DNA of 64,000 nt from Marmoricola endophyticus (lineage in GTDB: Bacteria; Actinomycetota; Actinomycetes; Propionibacteriales; Nocardioidaceae), in the NCBI RefSeq assembly GCF_014644415.1, contig NZ_BMKQ01000001.1, forward strand, positions 1,168,861-1,232,860. Reading direction: 5' to 3'. Positions within the stretch are counted from its first letter, which is position 1. Every line of letters starts with the position of its first letter. Of this stretch, positions 10,028 through 18,863 are shown piece after piece. The position numbers and the translations under genes are program-made. The notes under the pieces are model-generated. The model searched no databases, was not told the DNA's origin, and worked only from the letters and a program-made list of their open reading frames with translations.

Positions 10028-10084
10028 CTAGGAGCCGCTGCCTTCGCGCCGGCACGGTACGAGGAGAATGCGCTGGAGTCGCAT
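10028..10084 (-). CDS. ilvL: ilv leader peptide, 18 residues
   Basis: The ATG at 10082-10084 opens a short frame, MRLQRILLVPCRREGSGS, ending in TAG. It has four consecutive branched-chain residues (Ile-Leu-Leu-Val), plus an earlier Leu. This is the hallmark of a transcription-attenuation leader for acetolactate synthase operons. Ribosome stalling on these codons would block formation of the downstream terminator. No ribosome site precedes it; a -10-like box ends six bases before the ATG, so the mRNA may be leaderless. Confidence 0.85.
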   Translation of the reverse strand: MRLQRILLVPCRREGSGS

Positions 10085-10090
10085 GGCACC

Positions 10091-10119
10091 ACCCTCGGCC
10101 CGCCGGTCGGTCCGGTCAA
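10091..10119 (-). promoter_or_regulatory. Putative ilvBNC promoter
   Basis: Minus strand: TTGACC (complement of 10114-10119), 17 bases, then GAGGGT (complement of 10091-10096), which is close to the actinobacterial TAGGGT. The hexamer ends six bases before the ilvL ATG, so transcription would begin at or next to the A of the start codon. Confidence 0.5.
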
Positions 10120-10136
10120 GCCAGTGTGACAGGCGT

Positions 10137-10169
10137 CCCAACATCCGGACAGCATTCCCAGGATGTGGG
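10137..10169 (-). terminator. Possible terminator after the lipoprotein gene
   Basis: ACATCC (10141-10146) pairs with GGATGT (10161-10166), extended by CCC/GGG outside a one-base bulge. It lies 24 bases beyond the stop of the lipoprotein gene and ahead of the ilv promoter. There is no T-run, so this is a weak call. Confidence 0.3.
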
Positions 10170-10192
10170 CGCGCACATCGGTCCGCAACCCA

Positions 10193-11134
10193 TCACTGGA
10201 AGCTGACGAAGTCGACCCTCGGACGCACCGCCAGGACCTGAGCGGCACTCATCAGCGGGCGGTCCGCGTCGTAGAAGAGCTTGAACCCCTCGGTGAACAG
10301 GTCCGGCCGTGCCACCGAGCGGTACGTCGCCAGCTTCTCGCCCGGCGTGCCGTATCCGTCGACGTGCTGGACCAGCGCCAGGTGCGGGCGGCGCTGCACC
10401 TGCGCGACCTGTCGCACCATCGACCGCCTGAACTGGTGCACCAGGAAGACCTTCTCCGGCAGCCGGTGCGAGGCGGTGAACGAGTCCAGCCACGCGCTCG
10501 TCGCGTCGACCTCGGCGGCGTCGGTGTGGCCGAAGACCCGGCCGGGCACCTGCGTACCGTGCATCCGCCACTCCGGGTCCAGGGCCAGCCCGACCCACGG
10601 GTCGGCCAGCGCCCAGGACCAGCGCCTCGCCACGCGGGTAAAGTCCTGCGTCCCCGGCTGCAGGTCGAGCACCACGAGCGCTCCGTGCCGGTGGGCGGCG
10701 GCGATCCACGGCTCCACGACGTCCCGCGGGACGTCGTGGCTGTAGTCGCCGCCACCGCCGGGCGATCCGCTGGCCACCGAGACGATCAGCTCCAGCACGA
10801 TCTGCGGGGTCTGGCCGCGCCGTTGGAACGGCGCGGCGGCCGTCGTCAGGCGGGCGATCGTCTGCTCGGGGTCGCCCTCTCCCAGCACGCCGAGCGCGGG
10901 CGTCTGCGGGGTGCCGTAGTAGGCCACCAGGAAGCGCCCGTCGAACACGTGGTGGCGTCCGCCGGGCAGCGTCGGCACCGGGGCGGCCGTCGGCGAGGCG
11001 GCTCGTCGCCCGGTGAGGGCGGCGGCGTCGCCGACGGTGCGTGAGCTGGACGCACCGCACGCGGCCGTCGTGCCCAGCACGACGGCCACCAGCACCGCGA
11101 GCGCGCGACGGCGCCCCTCCCCCGAGAACCTCAC
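10193..11134 (-). CDS. Putative lipoprotein of unknown function
   Basis: 313 residues. The N-terminus has arginines, a hydrophobic run ALAVLVAVVLGTT and a lipobox TAAC with the cysteine near residue 26, so it is probably exported and lipidated. The mature part has FLVAYYGTPQTPALGVLGE, VLELIVSVASGSPGGGGDY, GALVVLDLQPG and VGLALDPEWRMHG. These alternate as the beta strands of a barrel might, with acidic residues at strand ends (LDLQPG, LDPEW), which hints at a glycoside-hydrolase-like TIM barrel. I do not recognise a named family. It has its own probable leaderless promoter. Confidence 0.6.
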   Translation of the reverse strand: MRFSGEGRRRALAVLVAVVLGTTAACGASSSRTVGDAAALTGRRAASPTAAPVPTLPGGRHHVFDGRFLVAYYGTPQTPALGVLGEGDPEQTIARLTTAAAPFQRRGQTPQIVLELIVSVASGSPGGGGDYSHDVPRDVVEPWIAAAHRHGALVVLDLQPGTQDFTRVARRWSWALADPWVGLALDPEWRMHGTQVPGRVFGHTDAAEVDATSAWLDSFTASHRLPEKVFLVHQFRRSMVRQVAQVQRRPHLALVQHVDGYGTPGEKLATYRSVARPDLFTEGFKLFYDADRPLMSAAQVLAVRPRVDFVSFQ

Positions 11135-11141
11135 CGGGACG

Positions 11142-11147
11142 AGGTTA
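11142..11147 (-). promoter_or_regulatory. -10 box of the lipoprotein gene (leaderless type)
   Basis: Minus-strand TAACCT ends seven bases before the GTG start at 11134. No Shine-Dalgarno sequence is present. The box includes the TAA stop of the upstream acetyltransferase gene. Confidence 0.5.
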
Positions 11148-11855
11148 AGAGGTCGCCTCGCGCAGGTCGCGCAGGGATCGCCGTTGCGCGCCGCCCTCGT
11201 CGAAGTTCGACGCTGCCAGCCAGTTCTCGTACGCCGCCCTCAGCCGCGGCCACTCGTGGTCGACGACCGAGAACCACGCCGTGTCCCGGCTGCGCCCCTT
11301 GACCACCTTGTCCTGCCGGAAGACGCCCTCGAAGGTGAACCCGAACCGCTCGGCGGCGTGCCGCGAGGGCGCGTTGAGCGCGTCGCACTTCCACTCGAAG
11401 CGGCGGTAGCCGAGCCCGTCGCGCTCGTCCAGGACGTGGCGCATCATCAGGTACGTCGCCTCGGTCGCGGCGGTCGTGCGCTGCAGGCGCGCACCGAGGG
11501 CGACGTGCCCGACCTCGACGCAGCCGTGGGCACGGTCCTCCCGCAGGTACGCCGACACCCCCGCCGCTCGGCCCTCGACCACGACGGCCAGCGGCGCCAG
11601 CGCGGAGTCGGCCTCGAGCCGCGCCACGTGCGCGTCGAAGGCGGTCCGCTCGGCGAACGGGCCGTACGGCAGGTAGGTCCACAGCGCGTCCGGGCTCTCC
11701 TCGACGAGCGCGGTCCACAGGTCGTCGGCGTGCCGCTCTGCCAGCGCCTCGAGCCGGACCGTGCGCCCCTCGAGGAGGGTGGGTGCGGCCGGCGGTCGGG
11801 TCGTCCAGCCAGCGACGTCCTCGCCGACCGGCTGGCCGTGCTCGTTGCGGATCAC
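11145..11855 (-). CDS. GNAT acetyltransferase (RimJ/RimL type)
   Basis: 236 residues. LLEGRTVRLEALAERHADDLWTAL opens the GNAT fold at about residue 27. VEVGHVALGARLQRTTAATEATYLMM is the acetyl-CoA site, with R-x-T-T-A in place of the usual RGxGxA. NAPSRHAAERFGFTFEGVFRQ is motif B. The first 25 residues (NEHGQPVGEDVAGW) match the substrate-side extension seen in a YdaF/RimL-like subgroup with the same C-terminal WFSVVDHEWP. The acceptor is unknown. The GTG start is chosen because a TANNNT box ends six bases before it. Confidence 0.78.
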   Translation of the reverse strand: MIRNEHGQPVGEDVAGWTTRPPAAPTLLEGRTVRLEALAERHADDLWTALVEESPDALWTYLPYGPFAERTAFDAHVARLEADSALAPLAVVVEGRAAGVSAYLREDRAHGCVEVGHVALGARLQRTTAATEATYLMMRHVLDERDGLGYRRFEWKCDALNAPSRHAAERFGFTFEGVFRQDKVVKGRSRDTAWFSVVDHEWPRLRAAYENWLAASNFDEGGAQRRSLRDLREATS

Positions 11856-11861
11856 GGACGC

Positions 11862-11867
11862 ACGCTA
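11862..11867 (-). promoter_or_regulatory. -10 box of the acetyltransferase gene (leaderless type)
   Basis: Minus-strand TAGCGT ends six bases before the GTG at 11855, with no ribosome site between. Confidence 0.5.
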
Positions 11868-11927
11868 GGTGAGGATCGGTGCCACGCGACACCGATATCC
11901 GCCGACCGCTCCGTGAGCGGCGAGAGC

Positions 11928-13634
11928 TCAGCCGGTGACCGCGCCCTGCGATGCCGACTTGACGAGCTTGCGGTACTTGCCGAGCACGCCGGAGGTGTAC
12001 TTCGGCGGGTTCGGCGTCCAGCCCTCGCTGCGCGCGTCCCAGGCCTCGGCGTCGTCGGTGGCCTCGGCGACGTCCATCCGCCGGTTGGCGATGTCGACCG
12101 TGATCGTGTCTCCGTCGCGGACGAAGGCGATCGGGCCGCCGTCGACCGCCTCGGGGGCGACGTGGCCGATGCACAGACCCGTCGTCCCCCCGGAGAACCG
12201 CCCGTCGGTGAGCAGCAGGACGTCCTTGCCGAGACCGGCGCCCTTGATCGCACCGGTGATGGCCAGCATCTCGCGCATCCCGGGACCGCCCTTGGGGCCC
12301 TCGTACCGGATCACCACGACGTCGCCGGCCGTGATCGCACCGGCGGCGAGGGCGTCCATCGCGGCGCGCTCGCCGTCGAAGACGCGCGCGGTGCCGGTGA
12401 AGACGTCGGAGTCGAAGCCCGCAGACTTCACGACCGCGCCCTCGGGAGCGAGCGTGCCCTTGAGGATCGTCAGCCCGCCGCTGCGGTGGATCGGCGCGTC
12501 CATGGAGTGCAGCACCTTGCCGTCGAGCGGCTGGGGTGCGAGCGCCTCGAGGTTCTCGGCCATCGTCCTCCCGGTGACGGTCAGCGCGTCGCCGTGCATC
12601 AGGCCGGCGTCGAGCAGCGCCTTCATCACCACGGGGATGCCGCCGATCTTGTCGACGTCGGTCATCACGTAGCGGCCGAACGGCTTCATGTCGGCCAGGT
12701 GCGGCACCTTGTCGCCGATCCGGTTGAAGTCGTCGATGGTCAGGTCGACGTCGGCCTCCCGGGCGATGGCCAGCAGGTGCAGCACCGCGTTCGTCGACCC
12801 GCCGAGCGCCATCACCACGGTGATCGCGTTCTCGAAGGCCTGCATCGTCATCACGTCACGAGCGGTGATGCCCTGCCGCAGCATCTCGACGACCGCGGCC
12901 CCGGAGCGCTCGGCGAACAGGTCGCGGCGCTTGTCGACCGCGGGCGGAGCGGCCGAGCCGGGCAGGCTCATCCCGAGCGCCTCGCCGACGGAGGCCATCG
13001 TGTTGGCGGTGTACATCCCGCCGCAGGCGCCCTCGCCAGGGCAGATCGCCTTCTCGACCTTGGTGACCTCGGCCTCGGAGATCTTGCCCGCGAGGCAGGC
13101 GCCGACGGCCTCGAAGGCGTCGATGATGGTGACGTCGTTGCCGTCGATCTGGCCGGGCAGCGTCGAGCCGGCGTACAGGAACACGCTGGCGAGGTCGAGC
13201 CGCGCGGCGGCCATCATCATCCCGGGCAGCGACTTGTCGCAGCCGGCCAGCAGCACCGAGCCGTCCATCCGCTCGGCGCTCATCACCGTCTCCACGGAGT
13301 CGGCGATCACCTCGCGGGAGACCAGCGAGAAGTGCATCCCCTCGTGGCCCATCGAGATGCCGTCGGAGACCGAGATGGTGCCGAACTCCATCGGGAAGCC
13401 GCCGGCCTCGGAGACACCGCGCTTGACCGCCTTGGCCAACCGGTCCAGCGAGAGGTTGCAGGGGGTGATCTCGTTCCAGCTCGACCCGACACCGATCTGC
13501 GGCTTGGCGAAGTCGTCGTCGCCCATCCCGACGGCCCGCAGCATGCCGCGGGCGGCAGCCTTCTCCACACCGTCGGTGACGTCGCGCGAGCGGGGCTTGA
13601 CGTCGGGGCTGCCATCTCTCGTCGGACCGGTCAT
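11928..13634 (-). CDS. ilvD: Dihydroxy-acid dehydratase
   Basis: 568 residues, the usual length. It dehydrates 2,3-dihydroxyisovalerate and the isoleucine analogue, the step after IlvC. Iron-sulfur ligands are in [15 protein letters not shown] and [33 protein letters not shown] and the C-terminal [12 protein letters not shown] (catalytic serine region) also match. The ATG at 13632-13634 ([11 protein letters not shown]) is the start because the frame upstream has no IlvD-like residues and a TAGCCT box ends seven bases before it. It is separate from ilvBNC but only 1.8 kb away on the same strand. Confidence 0.96.
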   Translation of the reverse strand: MTGPTRDGSPDVKPRSRDVTDGVEKAAARGMLRAVGMGDDDFAKPQIGVGSSWNEITPCNLSLDRLAKAVKRGVSEAGGFPMEFGTISVSDGISMGHEGMHFSLVSREVIADSVETVMSAERMDGSVLLAGCDKSLPGMMMAAARLDLASVFLYAGSTLPGQIDGNDVTIIDAFEAVGACLAGKISEAEVTKVEKAICPGEGACGGMYTANTMASVGEALGMSLPGSAAPPAVDKRRDLFAERSGAAVVEMLRQGITARDVMTMQAFENAITVVMALGGSTNAVLHLLAIAREADVDLTIDDFNRIGDKVPHLADMKPFGRYVMTDVDKIGGIPVVMKALLDAGLMHGDALTVTGRTMAENLEALAPQPLDGKVLHSMDAPIHRSGGLTILKGTLAPEGAVVKSAGFDSDVFTGTARVFDGERAAMDALAAGAITAGDVVVIRYEGPKGGPGMREMLAITGAIKGAGLGKDVLLLTDGRFSGGTTGLCIGHVAPEAVDGGPIAFVRDGDTITVDIANRRMDVAEATDDAEAWDARSEGWTPNPPKYTSGVLGKYRKLVKSASQGAVTG

Positions 13635-13641
13635 GCCCGAC

Positions 13642-13647
13642 AGGCTA
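13642..13647 (-). promoter_or_regulatory. -10 box of ilvD (leaderless type)
   Basis: Minus-strand TAGCCT ends seven bases before the ilvD ATG, with no Shine-Dalgarno sequence in between. Confidence 0.55.
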
Positions 13648-13668
13648 GACCCGGCATGATGCGCCCTG

Positions 13669-14610
13669 ATGCGCACCGTGTCCGCCCGCCCCGCCCCCTC
13701 CTGGCGTGAGCCGTCCTCGTACGACGTCACCGCCCACGACGGGACCGTCCTGCGCGCGTGGAGCAACGCGCCCGGACCGGACGACCGCCCCACCGTGCTG
13801 CTCTGCAACGGCCTGGGCACCAACCCGTGGTTCTGGCCGACCCTGCTGGACCCTGCCTGCCCGGTCCGGGTGATCTCCTGGAACCACCGCGGCACCGGCG
13901 GGTCGCAGCGTCCGGACGACCCTTCGCACATCAGCCAGGAGTGGTTCGCCAGCGACGCCGTGGCCGTCATGGACGACGCCGGCGTCGACGCCTGCCCGGT
14001 GATGGGCTGGTCGATCGGCGTCAACACGATGTACGAGCTCACCGTCACCCACCCGGCACGGGTCACCGGCCTGCTCGCGGTGGCCGGCGTCCCCGGCGAC
14101 ACGTTCTCCTCGATGCTGGCCCCGCTCCGGGTGCCGCCGCTGGTCGCGAAGCGGCTGATGGTGGGCCTCGCCCAGTCCGCAGCACTCCTCGGGATGCCTG
14201 TCGGCGCCGTGGTGAGCCACCTGCCTGTCGGCCCCCGGACCACCCGCACGCTCACCCACTCCGGGTTCCTCCTGCCGGTCCCCGACCCGGCACTCGCGCA
14301 GCGCGCGATCGCTGCGTTCCTCACCACCCCGGTCGGCTGGTACGCCCGCCTCGCGCTCGCCTCCTCCCTGCACGGGCGCGTCTCGCTCAGTGCCGTCGAC
14401 GTGCCGTGCGACTTCGTCGCCGGGAGGTACGACGTCCTCGCCGGCGCCGCCACGATGCGCTCCGCCGCCGAGCGGATCGACGGGGCGACGTACCTCGAGG
14501 TCGACTCCTCGCACTTCCTGCCGCAGGAGCGCCCCGACGTCGTACGGGACCGGCTCGACCTGCTGCTGGCGCGGGTCGGGACGCCCTACGCTGGGCCCCA
14601 TGCCAGCTGA
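13669..14610 (+). CDS. Alpha/beta hydrolase
   Basis: 313 residues. The fold shows [14 protein letters not shown] (oxyanion HG-like loop, here NG), [16 protein letters not shown], the nucleophile elbow GWSIGVN (Ser at about residue 110), [11 protein letters not shown] with the acid, and [11 protein letters not shown] with the catalytic histidine. The set is complete, so the enzyme should be active, but the substrate is unknown. NG in place of the common HG in the first loop is unusual. The stop overlaps the start of the decapeptide-repeat gene by 11 bases, so the two may be translated together. Confidence 0.82.
   Translation: MRTVSARPAPSWREPSSYDVTAHDGTVLRAWSNAPGPDDRPTVLLCNGLGTNPWFWPTLLDPACPVRVISWNHRGTGGSQRPDDPSHISQEWFASDAVAVMDDAGVDACPVMGWSIGVNTMYELTVTHPARVTGLLAVAGVPGDTFSSMLAPLRVPPLVAKRLMVGLAQSAALLGMPVGAVVSHLPVGPRTTRTLTHSGFLLPVPDPALAQRAIAAFLTTPVGWYARLALASSLHGRVSLSAVDVPCDFVAGRYDVLAGAATMRSAAERIDGATYLEVDSSHFLPQERPDVVRDRLDLLLARVGTPYAGPHAS
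14587..14592 (+). promoter_or_regulatory. -10 box of the decapeptide-repeat gene (leaderless type)
   Basis: TACGCT ends seven bases before ATG 14600 and lies inside the 3' end of the hydrolase gene. It gives the repeat-protein gene a possible promoter of its own. Confidence 0.4.
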
Positions 14611-15403
14611 GGCCGCTTCCTCGACGCCCTCGACCCGCAACCCGGGCCTCGCCGTGACCACCTCCGACCTGCTCGCCCTTCCTGCTCGGATGGTCGTGGC
14701 CGGCGTGAACGTGACCCTCGCGCTGGGCTCGCTCCTCGCGCCGACCGGCCCGGTGCTGCGCCGCGGGGGCGTCGGCGACCAGGTCTACGCCCTGCTCGGC
14801 GAGAACGGCATGATCACCAAGCTCGACGCGATGTCGCGCGACCCGAACAGTCCGCTCGGCCGCATCGCCGCCCTTGCGCGCGCCGCCGCGCCGGACCGTC
14901 CGCTGGGCCAGGCCATGGCTCCCGGCGGCCTGCTCGACCGGGTGCTCGCCCCCGACGGCCCCGCCGCGCGACTGCTCTCCGGCGGCGTCCTCGACCGGCT
15001 CCTCGCCGAGAACGGTCCGCTGGACCGGCTGCTGGCCGACAACGGCCCCCTCGAGTCGCTGCTGGTGGAGAACGGCCCGCTGGAGCGGCTGCTGATGCCC
15101 GGCGGCGCACTGGACCGGGTCACCCGCCCCGACGGCGTCCTCGACCGGCTGCTGGAGGAGAACGGTCTCGCCGACCGTCTCCTCGTGGAGGACGGGTTCG
15201 TCGAGAAGCTCGTCGCCGAGGGCGGCACGCTGGACCAGCTGGTCGACCTCGGCGCCCGTTTGGAGGAGCTGCAGCCGCGGCTGGCCGAGCTGATCGAGGC
15301 CGTCCCGGAGCTGCGCTCGTCGATCGACGTCCTCGGGGACGCCGTCGGGCCGCTCTCCGACCTCGCCGGCCGGCTGCCGGGCGGGCGCCGCAAGGCCGGC
15401 TGA
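14600..15403 (+). CDS. Decapeptide-repeat protein of unknown function
   Basis: 267 residues. Residues about 31-50 (VVAGVNVTLALGSLLAPTG) are hydrophobic and could meet a membrane. Residues 101-219 are twelve head-to-tail repeats of ten residues (one of nine), consensus xLDRLLxxNG, for example VLDRLLAENG, PLDRLLADNG, PLESLLVENG, FVEKLVAEGG. The regular L..LL pattern with G at each turn suggests short helices in a solenoid, but I know no named family for it. The last 48 residues (LEELQPRLAELIEAVPELRSS) are helical. The start is the ATG inside the end of the hydrolase gene; longer in-frame starts would lie deep in that gene. Confidence 0.75.
   Translation: MPAEAASSTPSTRNPGLAVTTSDLLALPARMVVAGVNVTLALGSLLAPTGPVLRRGGVGDQVYALLGENGMITKLDAMSRDPNSPLGRIAALARAAAPDRPLGQAMAPGGLLDRVLAPDGPAARLLSGGVLDRLLAENGPLDRLLADNGPLESLLVENGPLERLLMPGGALDRVTRPDGVLDRLLEENGLADRLLVEDGFVEKLVAEGGTLDQLVDLGARLEELQPRLAELIEAVPELRSSIDVLGDAVGPLSDLAGRLPGGRRKAG
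14900..15256 (+). repeat. In-frame 30-bp tandem repeats coding for decapeptides
   Basis: Twelve units of 30 bases (one of 27) code for xLDRLLxxNG. The DNA copies have diverged at third positions, so the repeats are old and kept at the protein level. Confidence 0.75.
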
Positions 15404-15431
15404 CCCGACGGATCACCTGGGACCGGCTGGC

Positions 15432-15437
15432 TAGGTT
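15432..15437 (+). promoter_or_regulatory. -10 box of the sugar dehydrogenase gene (leaderless type)
   Basis: TAGGTT ends six bases before ATG 15444, and no ribosome site is seen. Confidence 0.5.
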
Positions 15438-15443
15438 CGGGGC

Positions 15444-16574
15444 ATGAGGCTTCCTCGACGCGCCGCGTACGCCGCCCCCCTCGCCGGGGTCCTGCTGCTC
15501 TCCGCGTGCGGCGGAGGCGGCTCGGACTCCTCGGGCGACGCGCCCTCCTCCCCCACCGCCACGTCCTCGGGGTCGGCGGCGTCGACCGCGCCGAAGGTGG
15601 TCGGGACGGTCGCCACCGACCTCGACGCGCCGTGGGGGATCGGCTTCCTGCCCGACGGCTCGGCCCTGGTCACCGAGCGCGACACCGGCGACATCCTGCA
15701 GGTCACCCCAGGCGCCGACGGCGCGAAGGCCACCACGAAGCAGGTCGGCTCGGTGGACCCGAACAGCTCCAAGGGCGCTGAGAAGGGCCTGCTCGGCCTG
15801 GCGGTCTCGCCGACGTACGCCCAGGACAAGCAGGTCTTCCTCTACCTCACCGAGGACGACGACAACCGGGTCCTGCGCGGGACGTTCGACAACGGACGCA
15901 TCAGTGGGCTGACCCCGATCCTGACCGGCATCCCGAGCGCCAACATCCACGACGGCGGACGGATGGTCTTCGGACCGGACGGGTACCTCTACGTCTCCAC
16001 CGGCGAGAGCGGCGACGGACCGCTGGCCCAGGACCAGAGCAGCCTCGGCGGGAAGATCCTGCGGATCACGAAGGACGGCAAGCCCGCACCCGGCAACCCC
16101 GACCCCGACTCGCCGGTGTGGACGCTCGGGCACCGCAACGTCCAGGGTCTGGCCTTCGACCCCGACGGCCGGCTGTGGGCCTCGGAGTTCGGGGACCAGA
16201 AGTTCGACGAGCTGAACCTCATCCAGAAGGGCCGGAACTACGGCTGGCCCGAGGTCGAGGGGAAGGGCGACAAGGCCGGCTTCACGAATCCCCAGGTCAC
16301 CTGGGAGCCGGACAGCAACTCCCCGTCGGGCCTGGCGTACACCGACGGCCACCTGTGGCTCGGCGCCCTGCAGGGCGAGCGGCTGTGGCGCGTCGACGTG
16401 GACGGCGCGAAGGCGACCAACCCGACCGGCTTCTTCGTCGGCGACTACGGCCGGATGCGCAGCGTCGTCGTCGCGCCCGACGGCAACCTGTGGGTCACCA
16501 CGTCCAACCGCGACGGCCGCGGCGACCCCAAGCAGGGCGACGACCGGATCCTCGAGGTCTCCCCCGGCCGTTGA
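15444..16574 (+). CDS. PQQ-dependent sugar dehydrogenase-like lipoprotein
   Basis: 376 residues. The signal peptide ends in a lipobox LSAC (Cys about residue 22), followed by a low-complexity G/S/T linker to about residue 50. The rest is a six-bladed propeller of the glucose/sorbosone dehydrogenase (GSDH, YliI/Asd-like) family: LDAPWGIGFLPDGSALVTERDTG, GLLGLAVSPTY, HDGGRMVFGPDGYLYVSTGESGD, GHRNVQGLAFDPDGRLWASEFG and NYGWPEVEGKG. The GHRNxQG and HDGGR motifs carry the base and cofactor contacts. The family oxidises aldose sugars with PQQ; whether this host makes PQQ is not shown here. It would sit on the outer face of the membrane. Confidence 0.85.
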   Translation: MRLPRRAAYAAPLAGVLLLSACGGGGSDSSGDAPSSPTATSSGSAASTAPKVVGTVATDLDAPWGIGFLPDGSALVTERDTGDILQVTPGADGAKATTKQVGSVDPNSSKGAEKGLLGLAVSPTYAQDKQVFLYLTEDDDNRVLRGTFDNGRISGLTPILTGIPSANIHDGGRMVFGPDGYLYVSTGESGDGPLAQDQSSLGGKILRITKDGKPAPGNPDPDSPVWTLGHRNVQGLAFDPDGRLWASEFGDQKFDELNLIQKGRNYGWPEVEGKGDKAGFTNPQVTWEPDSNSPSGLAYTDGHLWLGALQGERLWRVDVDGAKATNPTGFFVGDYGRMRSVVVAPDGNLWVTTSNRDGRGDPKQGDDRILEVSPGR

Positions 16575-16575
16575 C

Positions 16576-17361
16576 TCAGCGCTCGCGGGGGTCGCGTACG
16601 GACACGTGCGAGGTGCCCTCGTCCTTGACCTCGAACAGCTCGGAGGCCTTGAGCAGCTTGCTCCAGGAGGCGTAGCCGTAGTTGCGGGGGTCCTGCGACG
16701 ACTGGTTCGCGATCCGGTTGCCGACCGAGTTCACCGTCGCCCAGCCGGACTCGTCGGCGGCCGAGGCGACCGCCTTGCGCAGCAGCGCGACCAGGGCGGA
16801 GTCGCCCTTGAGCTCGTTGGTGGTCAGGCGGGTACGACGCTCCGTCGGCTGCCCCTGCTCGGCCGAGGCGGCGGCGGGTGCCGGCTCGTCGTCCTCGTCG
16901 CCGATCTGGTTGAGGTCGGTGAAGCGGGAGCACGCGGACTGGAACGGCTCGGGCGCCTTCTTCTGGCCGTAGCCGTAGACGTCGAGCCCCTTCTCGCGCA
17001 GGTGCATCACCAGCGGCGTGAAGTCGGCGTCGGAGGAGACGATCGCGAAGGCGTCCGGCCGCTCGGTGTAGAGCAGCGCCATCGCCTCGACCACCATCGC
17101 CATGTCGGAGGCGTTCTTGCCCTTGGAGTAGTCGTACTGCTGGACCGGGCGGATCGCCCGCTCGTGCAGCACCCCGGCCCAGCCCTTGAGCTCGGGCTTG
17201 GTCCAGTTGCCGTACGCCCGGCGCACGCTGGTCTCGCCGTACTGCGCGAGGTCGGCGAGGATGTCGCCGATCTTCGCGGCCGGGGCGTTGTCGGCGTCGA
17301 TCAGCAGCGCTATCCGGGGGCGCGAGCGCCCGGGGAACGGTGTGTACGGCTCGGTAGTCAG
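16576..17361 (-). CDS. NYN-domain (LabA-like) putative RNase with C-terminal OST-HTH/LOTUS domain
   Basis: With the start I propose, 261 residues. [17 protein letters not shown] (residues 16-32) and [12 protein letters not shown] give the acidic cluster of the PIN-like NYN nuclease fold. Residues about 190-255 (LVALLRKAV...[17 protein letters not shown]) match an OST-HTH/LOTUS RNA-binding domain. No ATG, GTG or TTG lies before the conserved strand; the first GTG would delete it. CTG 17359-17361 has GGAG eight bases upstream and overlaps the gatB stop as CTGA, mirroring the ATGA/GTGA junctions here, giving [20 protein letters not shown]. Probably an RNA-processing protein. Confidence 0.8.
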   Translation of the reverse strand: MTTEPYTPFPGRSRPRIALLIDADNAPAAKIGDILADLAQYGETSVRRAYGNWTKPELKGWAGVLHERAIRPVQQYDYSKGKNASDMAMVVEAMALLYTERPDAFAIVSSDADFTPLVMHLREKGLDVYGYGQKKAPEPFQSACSRFTDLNQIGDEDDEPAPAAASAEQGQPTERRTRLTTNELKGDSALVALLRKAVASAADESGWATVNSVGNRIANQSSQDPRNYGYASWSKLLKASELFEVKDEGTSHVSVRDPRER

Positions 17362-18863
17362 GACAGCTTCTCCAGGATCAGCTCACGGACCCGGGCCGCG
17401 TCGGCCTGGCCCTTCATCTGCTTCATCACCGCGCCGATCAGCGCACCGGCGGCGGCGACCTTGCCGTCGCGGATCTTGTCGGCGACGTCGGGGTTGGCGG
17501 CGATCGCCTCGTCGACGGCCGCCGAGAGCGCACCGTCGTCGGAGACCACGGCCAGCCCTCGTGCGGCGACCACCTCGTCGGGAGTGCCCTCGCCTGCCAG
17601 GACACCCTCCAGCACCTGGCGGGCGAGCTTGTCGTTGACCGTGCCCTCCTCGACCAGCGCCTGCACCCGGGCCACGTCGGCGGGGGTGACTGCGAGGTCG
17701 ACGAGCTCGGTCCCGGCGTCGTTGGCACGGCGCGCCAGCTCGCCGAGCCACCACTTGCGGGCCGCCTGCGGCGCGGCGCCGTCGGCGACGGTCTGCTCGA
17801 TCAGGTCCAGCGCGCCGGCGCCGACGGTGTCGCGCATCTCCAGCTCGGAGAATCCCCAGGCCTCCTGCAGCCGGGCGCGGCGTACGTTCGGCGGCTCGGG
17901 CAGGGTGCCGCGCAGCTCCTCGACCCACTCCCGCGACGGGGCGACCGGGACGAGGTCGGGCTCGGGGAAGTAGCGGTAGTCGTCGGCGTCGGACTTCTCG
18001 CGCCCGGCGGTGGTGATGCCGGTGTCCTCGTGCCAGTGGCGGGTCTCCTGGAAGACCTTCTCTCCCGCGTCGAGGACCGCGGCGTGGCGGCCGACCTCGT
18101 ACCGCACGGCCCGCTCGACCGAGCGCAGCGAGTTGACGTTCTTGGTCTCCGTACGGGTGCCGAGGGTCCCGCTCCCGGCGGGGGCCAGCGAGAGGTTCAC
18201 GTCGGCGCGGATCGAGCCCTGGTCCATCCGGGCGTCGGAGACGCCGAGGGCGACGATCAGGTCGCGCAGCTGGGCGACGTACGCCCGCGCCACCTCCGGC
18301 GCGCGCGCACCGAGGCCGGTGACCGGGCGGGTGACGATCTCGATCAGGGGGATGCCGGCGCGGTTGTAGTCGACAAGGGAGTAGTCGGCACCGTGGATCC
18401 GACCGGAGGTGCCGACGTGGAGCGACTTGCCGGTGTCCTCCTCCATGTGCGCGCGCTCGATCTCGACGCGGACCGTCTCGGTGCCGCCGCCCTCCAGGGG
18501 GACGTCGACGTCGAGGAAGCCGTCGAAGGCGATCGGCTCGTCGTACTGCGAGGTCTGGAAGTTCTTCGGCATGTCCGGGTAGAAGTAGTTCTTCCGGGCG
18601 AAGCGGCAGTCCTCGGAGATCGAGCAGCCCAGCGCCAGGCCGATCCGGATCGCCGACTCCACCGCGGTCCGGTTGGCGACCGGCATCGAGCCGGGCAGGC
18701 CCAGGCAGGTCGGGCAGGTCTGCGTGTTCGGCTCGGCGCCGAAGGCGGTGGTGCAGCCGCAGAACATCTTGGTCGCCGTGCCCAGCTCGACGTGGACCTC
18801 GAGCCCGAGCGCGGGGTCGTAGCGGGAGACGGCGTCGTCGTAGTCGACCAGGGTGTCGCTCAT
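17358..18863 (-). CDS. gatB: Glutamyl-tRNA(Gln)/aspartyl-tRNA(Asn) amidotransferase subunit B
   Basis: 501 residues. GatB binds the misacylated tRNA and, with GatA and GatC, converts Glu-tRNA(Gln) to Gln-tRNA(Gln). [19 protein letters not shown], the [12 protein letters not shown] zinc/ammonia-channel region, [19 protein letters not shown], and the C-terminal YqeY-like domain ending [24 protein letters not shown] are all typical. The ATG overlaps the gatA stop (ATGA). Confidence 0.97.
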   Translation of the reverse strand: MSDTLVDYDDAVSRYDPALGLEVHVELGTATKMFCGCTTAFGAEPNTQTCPTCLGLPGSMPVANRTAVESAIRIGLALGCSISEDCRFARKNYFYPDMPKNFQTSQYDEPIAFDGFLDVDVPLEGGGTETVRVEIERAHMEEDTGKSLHVGTSGRIHGADYSLVDYNRAGIPLIEIVTRPVTGLGARAPEVARAYVAQLRDLIVALGVSDARMDQGSIRADVNLSLAPAGSGTLGTRTETKNVNSLRSVERAVRYEVGRHAAVLDAGEKVFQETRHWHEDTGITTAGREKSDADDYRYFPEPDLVPVAPSREWVEELRGTLPEPPNVRRARLQEAWGFSELEMRDTVGAGALDLIEQTVADGAAPQAARKWWLGELARRANDAGTELVDLAVTPADVARVQALVEEGTVNDKLARQVLEGVLAGEGTPDEVVAARGLAVVSDDGALSAAVDEAIAANPDVADKIRDGKVAAAGALIGAVMKQMKGQADAARVRELILEKLS

